Under the pieces are notes generated by a model. That model saw only the letters and a program-made list of their open reading frames with translations. It was not told the origin of the DNA and searched no databases. This document shows positions 25,504-36,086 of a DNA stretch of 64,000 nt, piece by piece; positions within the stretch are counted from its first letter, which is position 1, and the number at the start of each line of letters is the position of its first letter. Source of the DNA: Bacteroidota bacterium (GTDB lineage: Bacteria > Bacteroidota > Ignavibacteria > Ignavibacteriales > Melioribacteraceae); contig JAHISV010000009.1 of NCBI GenBank assembly GCA_018818065.1, positions 248,001-312,000 on the forward strand. Reading direction: 5' to 3'. Both the position numbers and the translations under genes were made by a program.

Positions 25504-26706
25504 TTACTTTTGTTCGTTTACAATTTTTTCAGTATCAAGTGCAATAACTAATTCTTCGTTAGTTGGTATTCTCAAAACACGAACTTTCGAATTTTCTGTT
25601 GCTATATCGCACTCGCCTTTAGCATTATTGTTCTTTTCGTCATCTATTTCAAGTCCCATAAATTCAAGACCACTACAAGCATCTTTTCTGGTCCATGGAG
25701 CATTTTCGCCAACACCGCCAGTAAAGACAACTGCATCAACACCGCCAAGTGCGGCGGCATATGAACCAATGTATTTTTTGATTCTGTAGTTGTATGCGTC
25801 AAAGGCAATTTTAGCTCTCTCATTACCACCAAGCACGGCTTCTTCAATTTCGCGCATATCGCTGCTAACACCACTTAATCCAACAACGCCGCTATGTTTA
25901 TTTAAGAGAGTGTTTATTTCACTTAAGTTAAGTTCTTCTTTACCCATAATGTACAATGGAATTGAAGGATCAATATCACCACATCTGGTACCCATAAACA
26001 AACCTTCCAGAGGAGTAAAACCCATGGAAGTATCAACTGAACGACCACCATTAATAGCAGCCATTGAAGCGCCATTACCAAGGTGAGCTGTGATTATTTT
26101 TAATTCACTATATGGCTTGCCTAAAAACTCAGCGGCTCTTTCAGATACATATCTGTGAGAAGTACCATGGAACCCATACCTTCTTATTTTGTAACGTTTG
26201 TATAATTCGTATGGAATTCCATAAAGGTATGCATGAGGAGGCATCTTAACATGGAAAGCTGTATCGAAAACACCACATTGAGGTGTGTTTGTTAAATGTT
26301 TAGTTGCTGCCTCAATACCTTTTATGTTTGGCGGATTATGCAGAGGAGCCAGCTCAATATTATCTTTTAAGGCTTTCATAACCATGTCAGTAATTAATAC
26401 AGATCCTGAGAATGTTTCACCACCATGAACAACCCGGTGACCAACAGCATCAATTTCACTTTTATCTTTTATTACACCATGGTTTGGACTTAATAAAACT
26501 GCAATAACGTACTCAATGGCTATCGTATGGTCAAGAATTTCACCAACAATTCTAATTTTTTCTTTACCCAAAGGCCTGTGAGTAAGAACAGCACTACTCA
26601 TTCCAATTCTTTCTACCAAGCCCTGTGCTAAGGAGTCTCTTGTTATTGTATCTATAAATTGATATTTAATAGAAGAACTGCCACAATTTAATACTAATAC
26701 TTTCAT
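25504..26706 (-). CDS. ackA: Acetate kinase
   Basis: The 400-residue enzyme interconverts acetate + ATP and acetyl phosphate. The N-terminal NCGSSSIKYQ motif, the GHRVVHGG segment with catalytic residues, the FHGTSHRYV adenosine-site motif, HLGNGAS and the C-terminal TGGVGENAPW and IPTNEEL segments are all present at normal spacing. It follows the hydroxyacyl-CoA dehydrogenase by 21 bases and ends at a strong terminator, so the two form an operon. Phosphotransacetylase is not in the window. Confidence 0.98.
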   Translation of the reverse strand: MKVLVLNCGSSSIKYQFIDTITRDSLAQGLVERIGMSSAVLTHRPLGKEKIRIVGEILDHTIAIEYVIAVLLSPNHGVIKDKSEIDAVGHRVVHGGETFSGSVLITDMVMKALKDNIELAPLHNPPNIKGIEAATKHLTNTPQCGVFDTAFHVKMPPHAYLYGIPYELYKRYKIRRYGFHGTSHRYVSERAAEFLGKPYSELKIITAHLGNGASMAAINGGRSVDTSMGFTPLEGLFMGTRCGDIDPSIPLYIMGKEELNLSEINTLLNKHSGVVGLSGVSSDMREIEEAVLGGNERAKIAFDAYNYRIKKYIGSYAAALGGVDAVVFTGGVGENAPWTRKDACSGLEFMGLEIDDEKNNNAKGECDIATENSKVRVLRIPTNEELVIALDTEKIVNEQK

Positions 26707-26727
26707 TTTTGCCCCTGCAAAATATTG

Positions 26728-27660
26728 TTAAACAATTTTGTCATCTTGATCATACTTGTAGAAACCTTCGCCGGTCTTCTTACCAAGTTTTCTTTCACGA
26801 ACCAGTTTTCGAAGCAAAGGACATGGTCTGTACCTTGGTTCTCCAAGTGTGTTCCATAAGGTTTCCATCCAGGCTAAAACTTCATCCAAGCCCATTGTGT
26901 CAGCCATTTCCAGCGGACCCATTGGGAAGTTATAACCAAGTTTCATGGCGATATCGATGTCTTGAGCAGACGCAATCCCTTCCAAAAGTATGTGCATTGC
27001 TTCATTTAACAGGGGTACTATTGCTCTGGTAGTAACAAAACCAGGGTATTCATAAACTTCAACGGCAGTTTTTCCAATTGTAGTTGCAAAGCCTTTTATT
27101 GTTTCCACAGTTGCATCAGAAGTATCAAGAGCTTTTATTAATTCTACAAGAGGCACTTTTTGAACCGGGTGCAAAAAGTGCATACCAATTATTCTATCTT
27201 TGCGGTCTGTAATTTCTGCTATTTTGGTTAAGCTAAGTGTAGAAGTATTTGAAATGAAAATGGCTTCTGGTTTGCAAATTTCATCGCATTTCTTAAATAA
27301 TAATCTTTTAAGCTGAAAGTTTTCTTCCACCGCTTCAATTATTACATCACAATCTTTTAGTTCATTAAAATCAGTTTTCCATTGTATCTTGCTAAGGATT
27401 GATTTCATTTCACTTTTTGTCATAGCCCAACGAGCTATCTCACGTTCCATCTGAGCCTCGAGCTGTTGTTGCCCTTTTTCTAAATGGAACTGATCTTTTT
27501 CAATAATGACAACATCTAATCCTGAAGCTGCAACAGTCCAGGCAATACCTTGCCCCATCCTTCCGCAACCTATAATTGCAACATACTCAATCCTGTCCTG
27601 CTCCGGAGCTGCTTTAACGTCATCAAGAAGATCTTCTAGTCTTAGTTTTTCATCTGACAT
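26728..27660 (-). CDS. hbd: 3-hydroxyacyl-CoA (3-hydroxybutyryl-CoA) dehydrogenase
   Basis: This is a 310-residue NAD(P)-dependent dehydrogenase of the HBD/HCDH family. The cofactor motif GCGRMGQGIAW is near residue 29 and the acceptor-binding NTSTLSLT is intact. The catalytic His-Glu dyad lies in GMHFLHPV and LVELI; the usual FFNP is FLHP here. The C-terminal dimerisation domain (GFVTTRAI...NFPMGPLEMAD) is complete. An in-frame ATG exists at 27765, but the upstream 35 residues look non-coding and 27660 has a GGA sequence before it. The roughly 25-residue leader before the Rossmann fold is longer than usual. It is co-oriented with acetate kinase and pairs functionally with the thiolase at 808. 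Confidence 0.93.
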   Translation of the reverse strand: MSDEKLRLEDLLDDVKAAPEQDRIEYVAIIGCGRMGQGIAWTVAASGLDVVIIEKDQFHLEKGQQQLEAQMEREIARWAMTKSEMKSILSKIQWKTDFNELKDCDVIIEAVEENFQLKRLLFKKCDEICKPEAIFISNTSTLSLTKIAEITDRKDRIIGMHFLHPVQKVPLVELIKALDTSDATVETIKGFATTIGKTAVEVYEYPGFVTTRAIVPLLNEAMHILLEGIASAQDIDIAMKLGYNFPMGPLEMADTMGLDEVLAWMETLWNTLGEPRYRPCPLLRKLVRERKLGKKTGEGFYKYDQDDKIV

Positions 27661-27724
27661 TTCGATTCCAGTATTTTTTCTGAATAAAATAGAGTAACTA
27701 TCTTTTATTGTCCAATAATAATAC

Positions 27725-27745
27725 CAGATATTGATACAATATCTG
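27725..27745. promoter_or_regulatory. Perfect palindrome upstream of hbd-ackA
   Basis: CAGATATTG-ATA-CAATATCTG is a 9-bp perfect inverted repeat 65-85 bases before the hbd start. Length and position fit a dimeric repressor operator. No partner regulator is identifiable in the window. Confidence 0.4.
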
Positions 27746-27785
27746 TACCAATTAAATTGTGGCAATTTGGAGTAATTGTTACTGC

Positions 27786-28607
27786 CTAGTAGTCTTTTTT
27801 ACTAAAAATAAAAATACTTATTCCAATACTGAGAATCATGAATAAAAAGGAGGAAATTATTGGCTGGTAGGAATCGATTCCACCTCCCGTAGCCAGACTG
27901 GCAGTGATTGAAGCAATTTCCGAAGTTTTTGGTAAAAAGTAGTAAAACCCGTCAATTATGTGCTCAACAAATTTATTATCAAGAAAGTCATAAAATTGCT
28001 CTCTGGTTGCTAAAATGGGTGATAAAATGAAAAATATAAGATAGGACATCATCATTGCAAGAAGTGAACTTCTCGTTAGGACTCCAATCAAAATTATTAA
28101 AGCGTAAAGAACCGCAAAAGCAAACGTAATACTTAGAATAGTAACTAAAATGGATGCACCCCAAACAGAAAATTTAAGCCCAATTAAAAGCCATATTCCA
28201 AGAACCAAATAAGCAATATTCAAGAGAACTATCGAAATTCCACCCAAAAACTTGCCCCAAATAACCTGACTTCTGGAAACAGGTTTAGAGAGAATCAAAT
28301 CGATATTGCCCTTTTCCAGCATGTTTGGAATAAAACTGGAAGCTGAAAATATTGATAGGAATAACCCACCTCCAAAAAGCGGCATTACAATCATCATTTT
28401 GAAGAAATCGGCAACCTGAGTCAAAACATTATCTGTCATTTCGTTACTGGTGCCCGCCATTCCGGTAAGATTATCAAAACCCACAAAATAAAAGATGAGT
28501 GAGAATATTAATAGAACAAATGAAGAAATCCCAAAGAATGTAAGGAAGATTTTACGGGAAAACGCTTCTTTAAAAGTATATTGAGTGATTGTTAGAATAT
28601 TTCTCAT
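27786..28607 (-). CDS. ABC-2 type transporter permease
   Basis: The 273-residue membrane protein has six hydrophobic segments: a first helix after an amphipathic N-terminus (FLTFFGISSFVLLIFSLIF), a large extracytoplasmic loop and five further helices in the second half. It fits the ABC-2 export permease family. ATG 28607 is preferred over 28628 because GAGGG lies upstream and it follows the ATPase stop by one base. With the ATPase upstream it forms a two-gene exporter. The substrate is unknown; such pairs often act in NosFY-like export or resistance, and no accessory gene is present here to decide. Confidence 0.85.
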   Translation of the reverse strand: MRNILTITQYTFKEAFSRKIFLTFFGISSFVLLIFSLIFYFVGFDNLTGMAGTSNEMTDNVLTQVADFFKMMIVMPLFGGGLFLSIFSASSFIPNMLEKGNIDLILSKPVSRSQVIWGKFLGGISIVLLNIAYLVLGIWLLIGLKFSVWGASILVTILSITFAFAVLYALIILIGVLTRSSLLAMMMSYLIFFILSPILATREQFYDFLDNKFVEHIIDGFYYFLPKTSEIASITASLATGGGIDSYQPIISSFLFMILSIGISIFIFSKKDY

Positions 28608-28608
28608 T

Positions 28609-29538
28609 TTAGCGTCCCTCTGATTCATTGATTAAGGATATGAACATATCTTCCAACGAATGCTTCATTGGCGTAACTGATTTAATAAATTTTCCGGCGG
28701 CTCTCAACTGATCAATTAGCACGTTCAATCTATCAACGCTCCCAACGGGTGCGATATATTTCCCGTCCCTTCTGGAAAGATTAAATTCCTTCCATTTTGA
28801 TTCCAATTCCTCATCGCTGATTTCATTTTCAAGTTCCAGATGGAAAGTTTCTTTAGTGGTTGTTAGCTCTTCAACACTCCCCTCTTGCAATAATCTGCCT
28901 TTATTCAGAATGGCAACTCTGTCACTCACCAATTCAACTTCAGAAAGCAAATGACTATTCAGAAATATTGTTTTACCATCCTTCTTCAGGTTTGTCAGCA
29001 CTTCTCTAATTTCTTTTCTGCCTATCGGATCAACGCCATCGGTTGGTTCATCAAGAAAAATCAATTTCGGATCGTGAAGCATCGCCTGCGCTAATCCAAG
29101 CCGCTGCATCATTCCTTTCGAATACTTTTTTACCTTAACTTTTTTCCATTGATCCATTTTTACTATTTTAAGTAATTCATCAATGCGTCCATTAAGATTT
29201 GAGTTTCTATATCCACTTAATGCGGCAAAATATTTCATAACATCTTCAGCAGTCAGATAGGATGGAAAACGGTGATTCTCCGGTAAATAACCTACCATTT
29301 TCTTTTGCTTATATTCCGCAATGTCTTTTCCGAATAATTTACAGTTTCCATGTGTTGCAAAGGCAATACCCAGAAGTACTTTAATAAGAGTGGTTTTCCC
29401 AGCGCCGTTAGGCCCAAGTAATCCAAAGATATTCCCCTCTTTAACTTGAAGGGAAAAATCATCCAGGGCAGTTACTTTTCGTTTGGTTAATTTGCCGCCG
29501 TAAATTTTTGTTAAGTTATTCACTTCAATAATATTCAT
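28609..29538 (-). CDS. ABC transporter ATP-binding protein
   Basis: This is a 309-residue nucleotide-binding subunit. Walker A is GPNGAGKTT near residue 41, the signature is YSKGMMQRLGLAQ, Walker B is LIFLDEPTDG and the switch His is in LNSHLLSE. The C-terminal 80 residues form the extra domain seen in DrrA/CcmA-type exporter ATPases. The permease follows immediately, so they form one transporter. The region between this gene and recQ (29539-29667) holds the divergent promoters, but no clear motif was found in it. Confidence 0.93.
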   Translation of the reverse strand: MNIIEVNNLTKIYGGKLTKRKVTALDDFSLQVKEGNIFGLLGPNGAGKTTLIKVLLGIAFATHGNCKLFGKDIAEYKQKKMVGYLPENHRFPSYLTAEDVMKYFAALSGYRNSNLNGRIDELLKIVKMDQWKKVKVKKYSKGMMQRLGLAQAMLHDPKLIFLDEPTDGVDPIGRKEIREVLTNLKKDGKTIFLNSHLLSEVELVSDRVAILNKGRLLQEGSVEELTTTKETFHLELENEISDEELESKWKEFNLSRRDGKYIAPVGSVDRLNVLIDQLRAAGKFIKSVTPMKHSLEDMFISLINESEGR

Positions 29539-29667
29539 GTGGTTTTCTGAAAATTAGTTTATATAATTATTTGGAAAAGAGTAATTTGTCACCTGTGATA
29601 ATCCAGCGTTTTTATTTCTAATAAATTAAGATACTGATGTGAAAGTAATTCTCCAAAGAAACAGATA

Positions 29668-32271
29668 ATGACTAAACACGATATACTAAAAAAATATTTT
29701 GGTTTCGATTCTTTCCGTCCCGGACAAGAAGAAATTATTGATTCGATCTTAGCGAATAAGGATGTTCTTGCCGTTCTGCCGACCGGTGCAGGTAAGTCGT
29801 TATGCTATCAAATACCGGCTCTTATGGGATCGAATTATTCCATTGTCATATCGCCTTTAATCGCTCTAATGAAGGACCAGGTTGACGCACTCAATAAAAA
29901 TCAAGAACTCTCAGCTTATATTAACAGTTCATTAGACTTCAGCGAGACACAAAAAGTTCTGAACAAACTGAATAATAATAAAATTAAATTACTTTACGTA
30001 GCCCCGGAAAGACTGACAAACCCATCGTTTATTGACACAATAAGCCAAAAACTACCGGATTATTTATTCATTGATGAAGCACACTGTATTAGCGAATGGG
30101 GACATAACTTCAGACCCAGTTACAGAAAAATAATTGAGTTCATTGACCATCTTGAGATTAAAAATATTGCCGCTTTTACGGCAACAGCAACTCCAACTGT
30201 CAGAAAAGATATAATAGCGCAACTACGTTTTAATAAAGCTGATGTTATTGTTAAGGGTTTTGAGCGTGTTAACCTTGCCTTGAAAATTGTTAAAACCAGG
30301 CAGAAAAAGGAAAAAACCTTATCATATCTAAAAAAATATAGTACTCCGGCAATTATCTACACGGGAACCAGAAAACTTGCCGAGGAGACCAGCTATTTCT
30401 TAAGAATGAACGGTTTGAGATCTGCTCATTATCATGCCGGACTTGCCTCAGGATTACGAACTATAATTCAGGATGACTTTCTGAATGACAGAACGGAAGT
30501 GATTTGTGCTACCAACGCATTTGGTATGGGTATTGACAAAAAGGATATCAGAACAATTATTCATACAAATATTCCGGGATCGCTGGAAAATTATTATCAG
30601 GAAATTGGACGCGCCGGGCGTGATGGTATGGAATCAAATATCCTTCTCTTTTACGAGGGCAAGGATAAATCCTTACAGGAGTTTCTTATAAATAACTCCT
30701 ACCCCTCGCGTGAGCATATTGCAGTTGTTTATAATTCACTTTACGATTATGGACAGGTTGCGCTCGGTTCTATTCGGGATGATTTAATTGAACTCGACGA
30801 TAATTATTTCAAAATCACGAAGGCGAAGGATCTTTCAGAACCACTTATTGTAGCCGCAATCAGGATACTTGAGAATTCAGGTTACATCGAATCGGCGTCT
30901 GATTTGAAGCAAAATTATTATTTCAAGTTTTCTATTTCTTCTATTCAGTTACAATCCTATGTAAAACAATTAGGGAATAGCGCCTTAAAGGAAATAATTA
31001 TATCACTTCTGCGCCTATATGGAAGTGATTCTTTTATTCGACAAGTAAAGCTTGATCTAACTGACATAACCAACAGCACTGGTGAGGAGAGAAATAAGAT
31101 TAAGGATCAGCTGCTGACTCTTTCCAGCATTGGAATAATCGAGTATCAGTTACCAACTTCAAACAGCAAGATTAAACTTAAGCAAACCAGAATTGAAACC
31201 CGGTATATTAAGCTGAATGAAGATTATGATACTTACCGGAAAAATGCATTGTTAAAATTAGATGAGATGATCAAGTTCGTTGAAACTCAAAAATGTCGTT
31301 TCAGATTTATCCTTGAGTATTTCGGTGAAATTGAAAGTGACTATACATGCGGCAAATGTGATAAATGCATCGGTAGAACTGAAGATACTTCCGAGATTAT
31401 GGATTACCTCGAAGAAATTATTCTCAATACTCTTCATGAGGCGAGAACCAGAATTAGAACCAATGATTTAGTGAACATTTTACGCGGGCACTCCCCTTCC
31501 GGGAAGTTTAAAAATTATTCTTCCTTCGGTACCTGTGAACACTTTAGCAAAGACCAGCTGAAGGCATCAATCGATTCTCTCGTTAATAGTAGACTTATTA
31601 CTCAGTTTGACGGTCATTTGGTATTGTCAGATGATGGGAAATCTAATTTCATTAAAATGACCACTCCTGAAAGTCATGACATTTCTGACTCTGCTGATAA
31701 TGACGGAACCATGGACTTATTTCATCAGCTTAAAGCGGTAAGAAAGGAAGCTTCGAAGAAATTTTCGCAGGCTGAAGAAATGATATGCAGCGATGAGATC
31801 ATGAAAAAAATTGCTGAGCTGAAACCCGAGAGTCATTCAAAACTGATTGAAGTTGAGGGAATTACGAACAGACTAATAAATAAAATTGGGGATGATATTA
31901 TAAGTACGGTCAAGGAATTTCAGAGAAACCGGAAATCGACTCAAATTAGCAGCAATTCAATACCGGAAAACCTTTCATCTGTACTAAAGCTCCTGGAAAA
32001 AGGATACAACCTGGACGAAATTTCTTCTTTGATGAAGCTATCCGATCACCTTATCTCAATTCAGATAGATACCCTAATACATCTTGATCCCAAGTTAAAT
32101 ATTGATAAGCTCATGACCAAAGGAGAGAAAGAGCTGATATATAGCAAAATTAAGGAGGGGTTTACCGAAATGAAGGAATTAAAAGAAGAACTTCCAAATG
32201 AAATCAGTTATTCAAAGATTCGTATCGTCCTGGCGAAGTCGAAGATTTCACAGTCCCGTTCTTTACTCTAA
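29668..32271 (+). CDS. recQ: RecQ-family ATP-dependent DNA helicase
   Basis: The 867-residue 3'-5' helicase has Walker A PTGAGKS near residue 38, a DEAH box in FIDEAHCISEWGHNFRP and motif VI QEIGRAGRDG. A zinc-binding CRFRFILEYFGE...CGKCDKC follows, then an RQC-like winged region. The C-terminus adds an HRDC domain (about 690-755) and a final helix-turn-helix of the YjcQ/HTH-40 type (about 770-860). It is longer than E. coli RecQ, mainly at that end. It should unwind forks and recombination intermediates. Its last 68 bases overlap the end of the convergent lipoprotein gene. Confidence 0.95.
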   Translation: MTKHDILKKYFGFDSFRPGQEEIIDSILANKDVLAVLPTGAGKSLCYQIPALMGSNYSIVISPLIALMKDQVDALNKNQELSAYINSSLDFSETQKVLNKLNNNKIKLLYVAPERLTNPSFIDTISQKLPDYLFIDEAHCISEWGHNFRPSYRKIIEFIDHLEIKNIAAFTATATPTVRKDIIAQLRFNKADVIVKGFERVNLALKIVKTRQKKEKTLSYLKKYSTPAIIYTGTRKLAEETSYFLRMNGLRSAHYHAGLASGLRTIIQDDFLNDRTEVICATNAFGMGIDKKDIRTIIHTNIPGSLENYYQEIGRAGRDGMESNILLFYEGKDKSLQEFLINNSYPSREHIAVVYNSLYDYGQVALGSIRDDLIELDDNYFKITKAKDLSEPLIVAAIRILENSGYIESASDLKQNYYFKFSISSIQLQSYVKQLGNSALKEIIISLLRLYGSDSFIRQVKLDLTDITNSTGEERNKIKDQLLTLSSIGIIEYQLPTSNSKIKLKQTRIETRYIKLNEDYDTYRKNALLKLDEMIKFVETQKCRFRFILEYFGEIESDYTCGKCDKCIGRTEDTSEIMDYLEEIILNTLHEARTRIRTNDLVNILRGHSPSGKFKNYSSFGTCEHFSKDQLKASIDSLVNSRLITQFDGHLVLSDDGKSNFIKMTTPESHDISDSADNDGTMDLFHQLKAVRKEASKKFSQAEEMICSDEIMKKIAELKPESHSKLIEVEGITNRLINKIGDDIISTVKEFQRNRKSTQISSNSIPENLSSVLKLLEKGYNLDEISSLMKLSDHLISIQIDTLIHLDPKLNIDKLMTKGEKELIYSKIKEGFTEMKELKEELPNEISYSKIRIVLAKSKISQSRSLL

Positions 32272-32554
32272 GACTATCAAGATAAGCCAGGGATTCATTA
32301 AAGAATGAATCCCATAACTCTTTATTGCCAGAATAACTGTAAAGTGTATTGAGATATTCAGCCTCCGTGATGTTACTGGTCTCAAATATCTCATTAATCT
32401 TTATATCAAGAGAATCCTTAAAATTCTTATAGGTTTCCTGATTAATCATAATTTTAACATAGGTATCAACCATTACTTCACGATCGACAACTTTTTCCTG
32501 GTTGCATGAAAAAGTTAATAATAGAAGAAGTGAGAAGAAAAAAATCAATTTCAT
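32204..32554 (-). CDS. Small lipoprotein, function unknown
   Basis: The 116-residue precursor has a lipoprotein signal peptide with lipobox LTFSC (Cys17). A mostly helical 95-residue domain follows, with a YVKIMINQETYKNF...EYLNTLYSYSGN pattern that loosely resembles the DUF4296 lipoproteins of Bacteroidota. The start overlaps the rhomboid stop by four bases (ATGA), so it is translationally coupled to the protease. The 3' end lies inside the recQ reading frame on the opposite strand. Confidence 0.7.
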   Translation of the reverse strand: MKLIFFFSLLLLLTFSCNQEKVVDREVMVDTYVKIMINQETYKNFKDSLDIKINEIFETSNITEAEYLNTLYSYSGNKELWDSFFNESLAYLDSLRVKNGTVKSSTSPGRYESLNN

Positions 32555-33489
32555 TTCTTTTTACTCGCCTCAAATAGTATTCTTTTTTCGCCATCTGTTA
32601 GGTTCTGATAACCGCTTTTACTTATTTTATCTAATATTCTATCAATTTCTTCCTGGCTGACTTCGGGTTCTTTTGGCTGCCCATTTATATCATAAAACTC
32701 AGCTTCTTTAACCGAATCACCCCTAAAACGTTGTGCAGACCTTCTAAATTGTGAATCTTCATTTGTCCGTTGTTCATGAACTTTCTGTTTAATATCTCTG
32801 AATATTCCCTCAAAGTTAAAGTTCTTTTTTCTATCCCAAAGAACAAAAATAGCAGCGCCAACAGCTCCGCCAATATGAACAAGATGCGCGACCACACTTC
32901 CGTCACCAACCGACATAAATTCCATTATCATGTATACAGCAATTAAGTATTTCGCTTTTATCGGGATTGGTGGGAATAAGAGAAAAATATATCGATCCGG
33001 ATAAAAGAGAGCAAACGCAATAAGCACACCATAAACGGATCCTGAGGCACCTATAGTAGGAGCTCCACCACCGATTAAAGGTGCTAAGAATACCTGAAGC
33101 AACCCGCCAACAACGCCGGCTGATAGATAGAAAATCAAAAACTTTTTTGAGCCCATTTGATTTTCAACTTCCATCCCAAACATCCAAAGAGCAAACATGT
33201 TAAAAAGAATGTGGGAAAAATTACCATGGAGAAACTGATAGGTAATTAACTGCCAGATTTGGAAATTGTTTTCAATTCCAATCTGATTCACACCTCCAAT
33301 GGGATTCAAGGCAAAATATCTGCTAATTATATAAAATCCAGGATATTGGCCAAACATCAAATTGTCAAATATCACCTGAATGAAAAATACAATGCCATTA
33401 ATTATTAATAAGTTTTTAATTATCGGAGGGAAAAAACTAAACCCACCAAAACCGGACGGTTTATAATAGTCACGATCGCCTAAACCCAT
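32551..33489 (-). CDS. Rhomboid-family intramembrane serine protease
   Basis: The first 205 residues form a six-helix rhomboid core. HILFNMFALWMFG, the catalytic Ser in GASGSVYG and the catalytic His in HLVHIGGAVGA are all present, so the enzyme should be active. The remaining 100 residues are cytoplasmic and charged, ending in a helical hairpin (EIDRILDKISKSGYQNLTDGEKRILF) common in rhomboids of this group. It would cleave single-pass membrane proteins near the outer leaflet. The coupled lipoprotein gene could be related to its role, but nothing proves it. Confidence 0.93.
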   Translation of the reverse strand: MGLGDRDYYKPSGFGGFSFFPPIIKNLLIINGIVFFIQVIFDNLMFGQYPGFYIISRYFALNPIGGVNQIGIENNFQIWQLITYQFLHGNFSHILFNMFALWMFGMEVENQMGSKKFLIFYLSAGVVGGLLQVFLAPLIGGGAPTIGASGSVYGVLIAFALFYPDRYIFLLFPPIPIKAKYLIAVYMIMEFMSVGDGSVVAHLVHIGGAVGAAIFVLWDRKKNFNFEGIFRDIKQKVHEQRTNEDSQFRRSAQRFRGDSVKEAEFYDINGQPKEPEVSQEEIDRILDKISKSGYQNLTDGEKRILFEASKKK

Positions 33490-33514
33490 AAAAGTACCTT
33501 CTCAAAGTTATCCT

Positions 33515-33548
33515 GAAAAAAATCTTTCCATTAATTTAGGAAAGATTT
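33515..33548 (-). terminator. Rho-independent terminator after pgk
   Basis: On the minus strand AAATCTTTCC pairs with GGAAAGATTT (10 bp, 9-base loop) and runs into six T (complement of 33515-33520). It lies about 45 bases past the pgk stop, separating pgk from the rhomboid gene. Confidence 0.82.
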
Positions 33549-33590
33549 GTATAAGTTATTAGACAAACCTAGCAACAAAAAGGTTCGCAA

Positions 33591-34787
33591 TTAAGCATTA
33601 TTTAATGCATCAACTCCCGGTAAAACTTTTCCTTCCAAAAACTCCAATGAAGCACCTCCACCGGTTGAAACGTGAGAGACCTGATCTTCCATCCCGGCTT
33701 TTTTAATTGCAGCTGCAGAGTCACCGCCGCCAACAACTGTTATTGCTCCAGTTTCAGTAGCTTTTGCAAGTGCCTGAGCCATCGCCATTGTGCCTTTGGC
33801 ATAGTTGTCAAATTCAAATACACCCATCGGACCATTCCAAATAACAGTTTTACTCTTCAGAATCTCATCGTTAAATAACTCAATGGTTTTAGGTCCAATA
33901 TCCAAACCTAGTTTATCTGATGGCATATTTTTAACATCCACGGTTTCTGCCTCAGACTCATTACTGAATTCAGAGGTTACAAGCATATCTACGGGGAGTA
34001 AAAGTCTGGCTTTACTATTCTTCGCTTTTTCTAATATTTCCTTTGCAAGGTCAATTTTTTCCTCTTCGAGCAGGGATTTCCCAATTTCATATCCCATTGC
34101 CTTAAAGAAAGTGAATGCCATGCCGCCACCGATAATAAGTGTATCGACTTTGGGCAAAAGGTTTTCAATCACATCAATTTTACCGGATATTTTTGCTCCG
34201 CCTAAAACAGCCGTAAACGGTCTTTTAGGAAAAGAGATTGCTTTGCCCAAATAATCCAATTCTTTTTCCATAAGGTATCCGGCACCACACTGTTCTATAA
34301 AGTGCGTTACGCCTTCAGTCGATGCATGCGCCCGATGTGCTGATCCAAAAGCATCATTTATGTAAACATCGCCAAAAGCAGCAAGCTTCTTAGCAAATTC
34401 TTCATTGTTCTTTGTTTCTTCCTCATAAAATCTCAGGTTTTCAAGCAATAAAACTTCCCCGTCATTCAGTGAATTCACTATCTTTTCAACCTGATCCCCT
34501 ATGCAATCAGGGGCAAATTTAACTTCTTTATCCAACAATTCACTTAAACGAACTGCAGCTGGTTTTAGACTCATCGCAGGATTTACCTTACCTTTCGGAC
34601 GTCCTAAATGACTCACTAAAATAGCTTTTCCATTCTGTTCAATTATTCTTTTAATAGTAGGTAAAGCAGCAGCAATTCGAATATCATCAGTAATTTCTAA
34701 TTTTTCATTTAGGGGCACATTAAAATCAACCCTTAGTAAAACTTTTTTGCCTTTCAAATCCATTTGATCAATTGTTAACTTTTTCAT
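33591..34787 (-). CDS. pgk: Phosphoglycerate kinase
   Basis: The 398-residue glycolytic kinase transfers phosphate from 1,3-bisphosphoglycerate to ADP. Substrate-site motifs RVDFNVP and SHLGRPKG, the hinge region and the C-terminal nucleotide-site [13 protein letters not shown] and [13 protein letters not shown] are intact and at normal spacing. It lies 94 bases downstream of gap in the same orientation, with a strong hairpin between, so gap transcripts may partly end before pgk. Confidence 0.98.
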   Translation of the reverse strand: MKKLTIDQMDLKGKKVLLRVDFNVPLNEKLEITDDIRIAAALPTIKRIIEQNGKAILVSHLGRPKGKVNPAMSLKPAAVRLSELLDKEVKFAPDCIGDQVEKIVNSLNDGEVLLLENLRFYEEETKNNEEFAKKLAAFGDVYINDAFGSAHRAHASTEGVTHFIEQCGAGYLMEKELDYLGKAISFPKRPFTAVLGGAKISGKIDVIENLLPKVDTLIIGGGMAFTFFKAMGYEIGKSLLEEEKIDLAKEILEKAKNSKARLLLPVDMLVTSEFSNESEAETVDVKNMPSDKLGLDIGPKTIELFNDEILKSKTVIWNGPMGVFEFDNYAKGTMAMAQALAKATETGAITVVGGGDSAAAIKKAGMEDQVSHVSTGGGASLEFLEGKVLPGVDALNNA

Positions 34788-34812
34788 CTTGACCCCAATC
34801 TTTTTAATTATT

Positions 34813-34854
34813 AAAAAAAAGACGCATTTGGAATATTCCCTGCGTCTTTTTTTT
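34813..34854. terminator. Hairpin with A8/T8 flanks between gap and pgk
   Basis: GACGCA (34821-34826) and TGCGTC (34841-34846) are flanked by eight A and eight T that extend the stem to 14 bp. The loop region itself contains the palindrome GGAATATTCC (34830-34839). The symmetry makes it active in both directions; on the minus strand it lies just after gap. Confidence 0.85.
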
Positions 34855-34881
34855 GAAAATAAGAATTGTAATTAAAGCTAA

Positions 34882-35955
<1,074 letters not shown>

Positions 35956-36086
35956 CTAAAATCGGCTATAAACTCCTTTTAATGTACGATAAGCAAATTA
36001 ACAATTCAGTAAATAAGCTTGCAATAAGAAGTTTTTTTTTATAAATATAGCGTTAAGTATTTATTATTACAATTCTTCGAGGGCAC

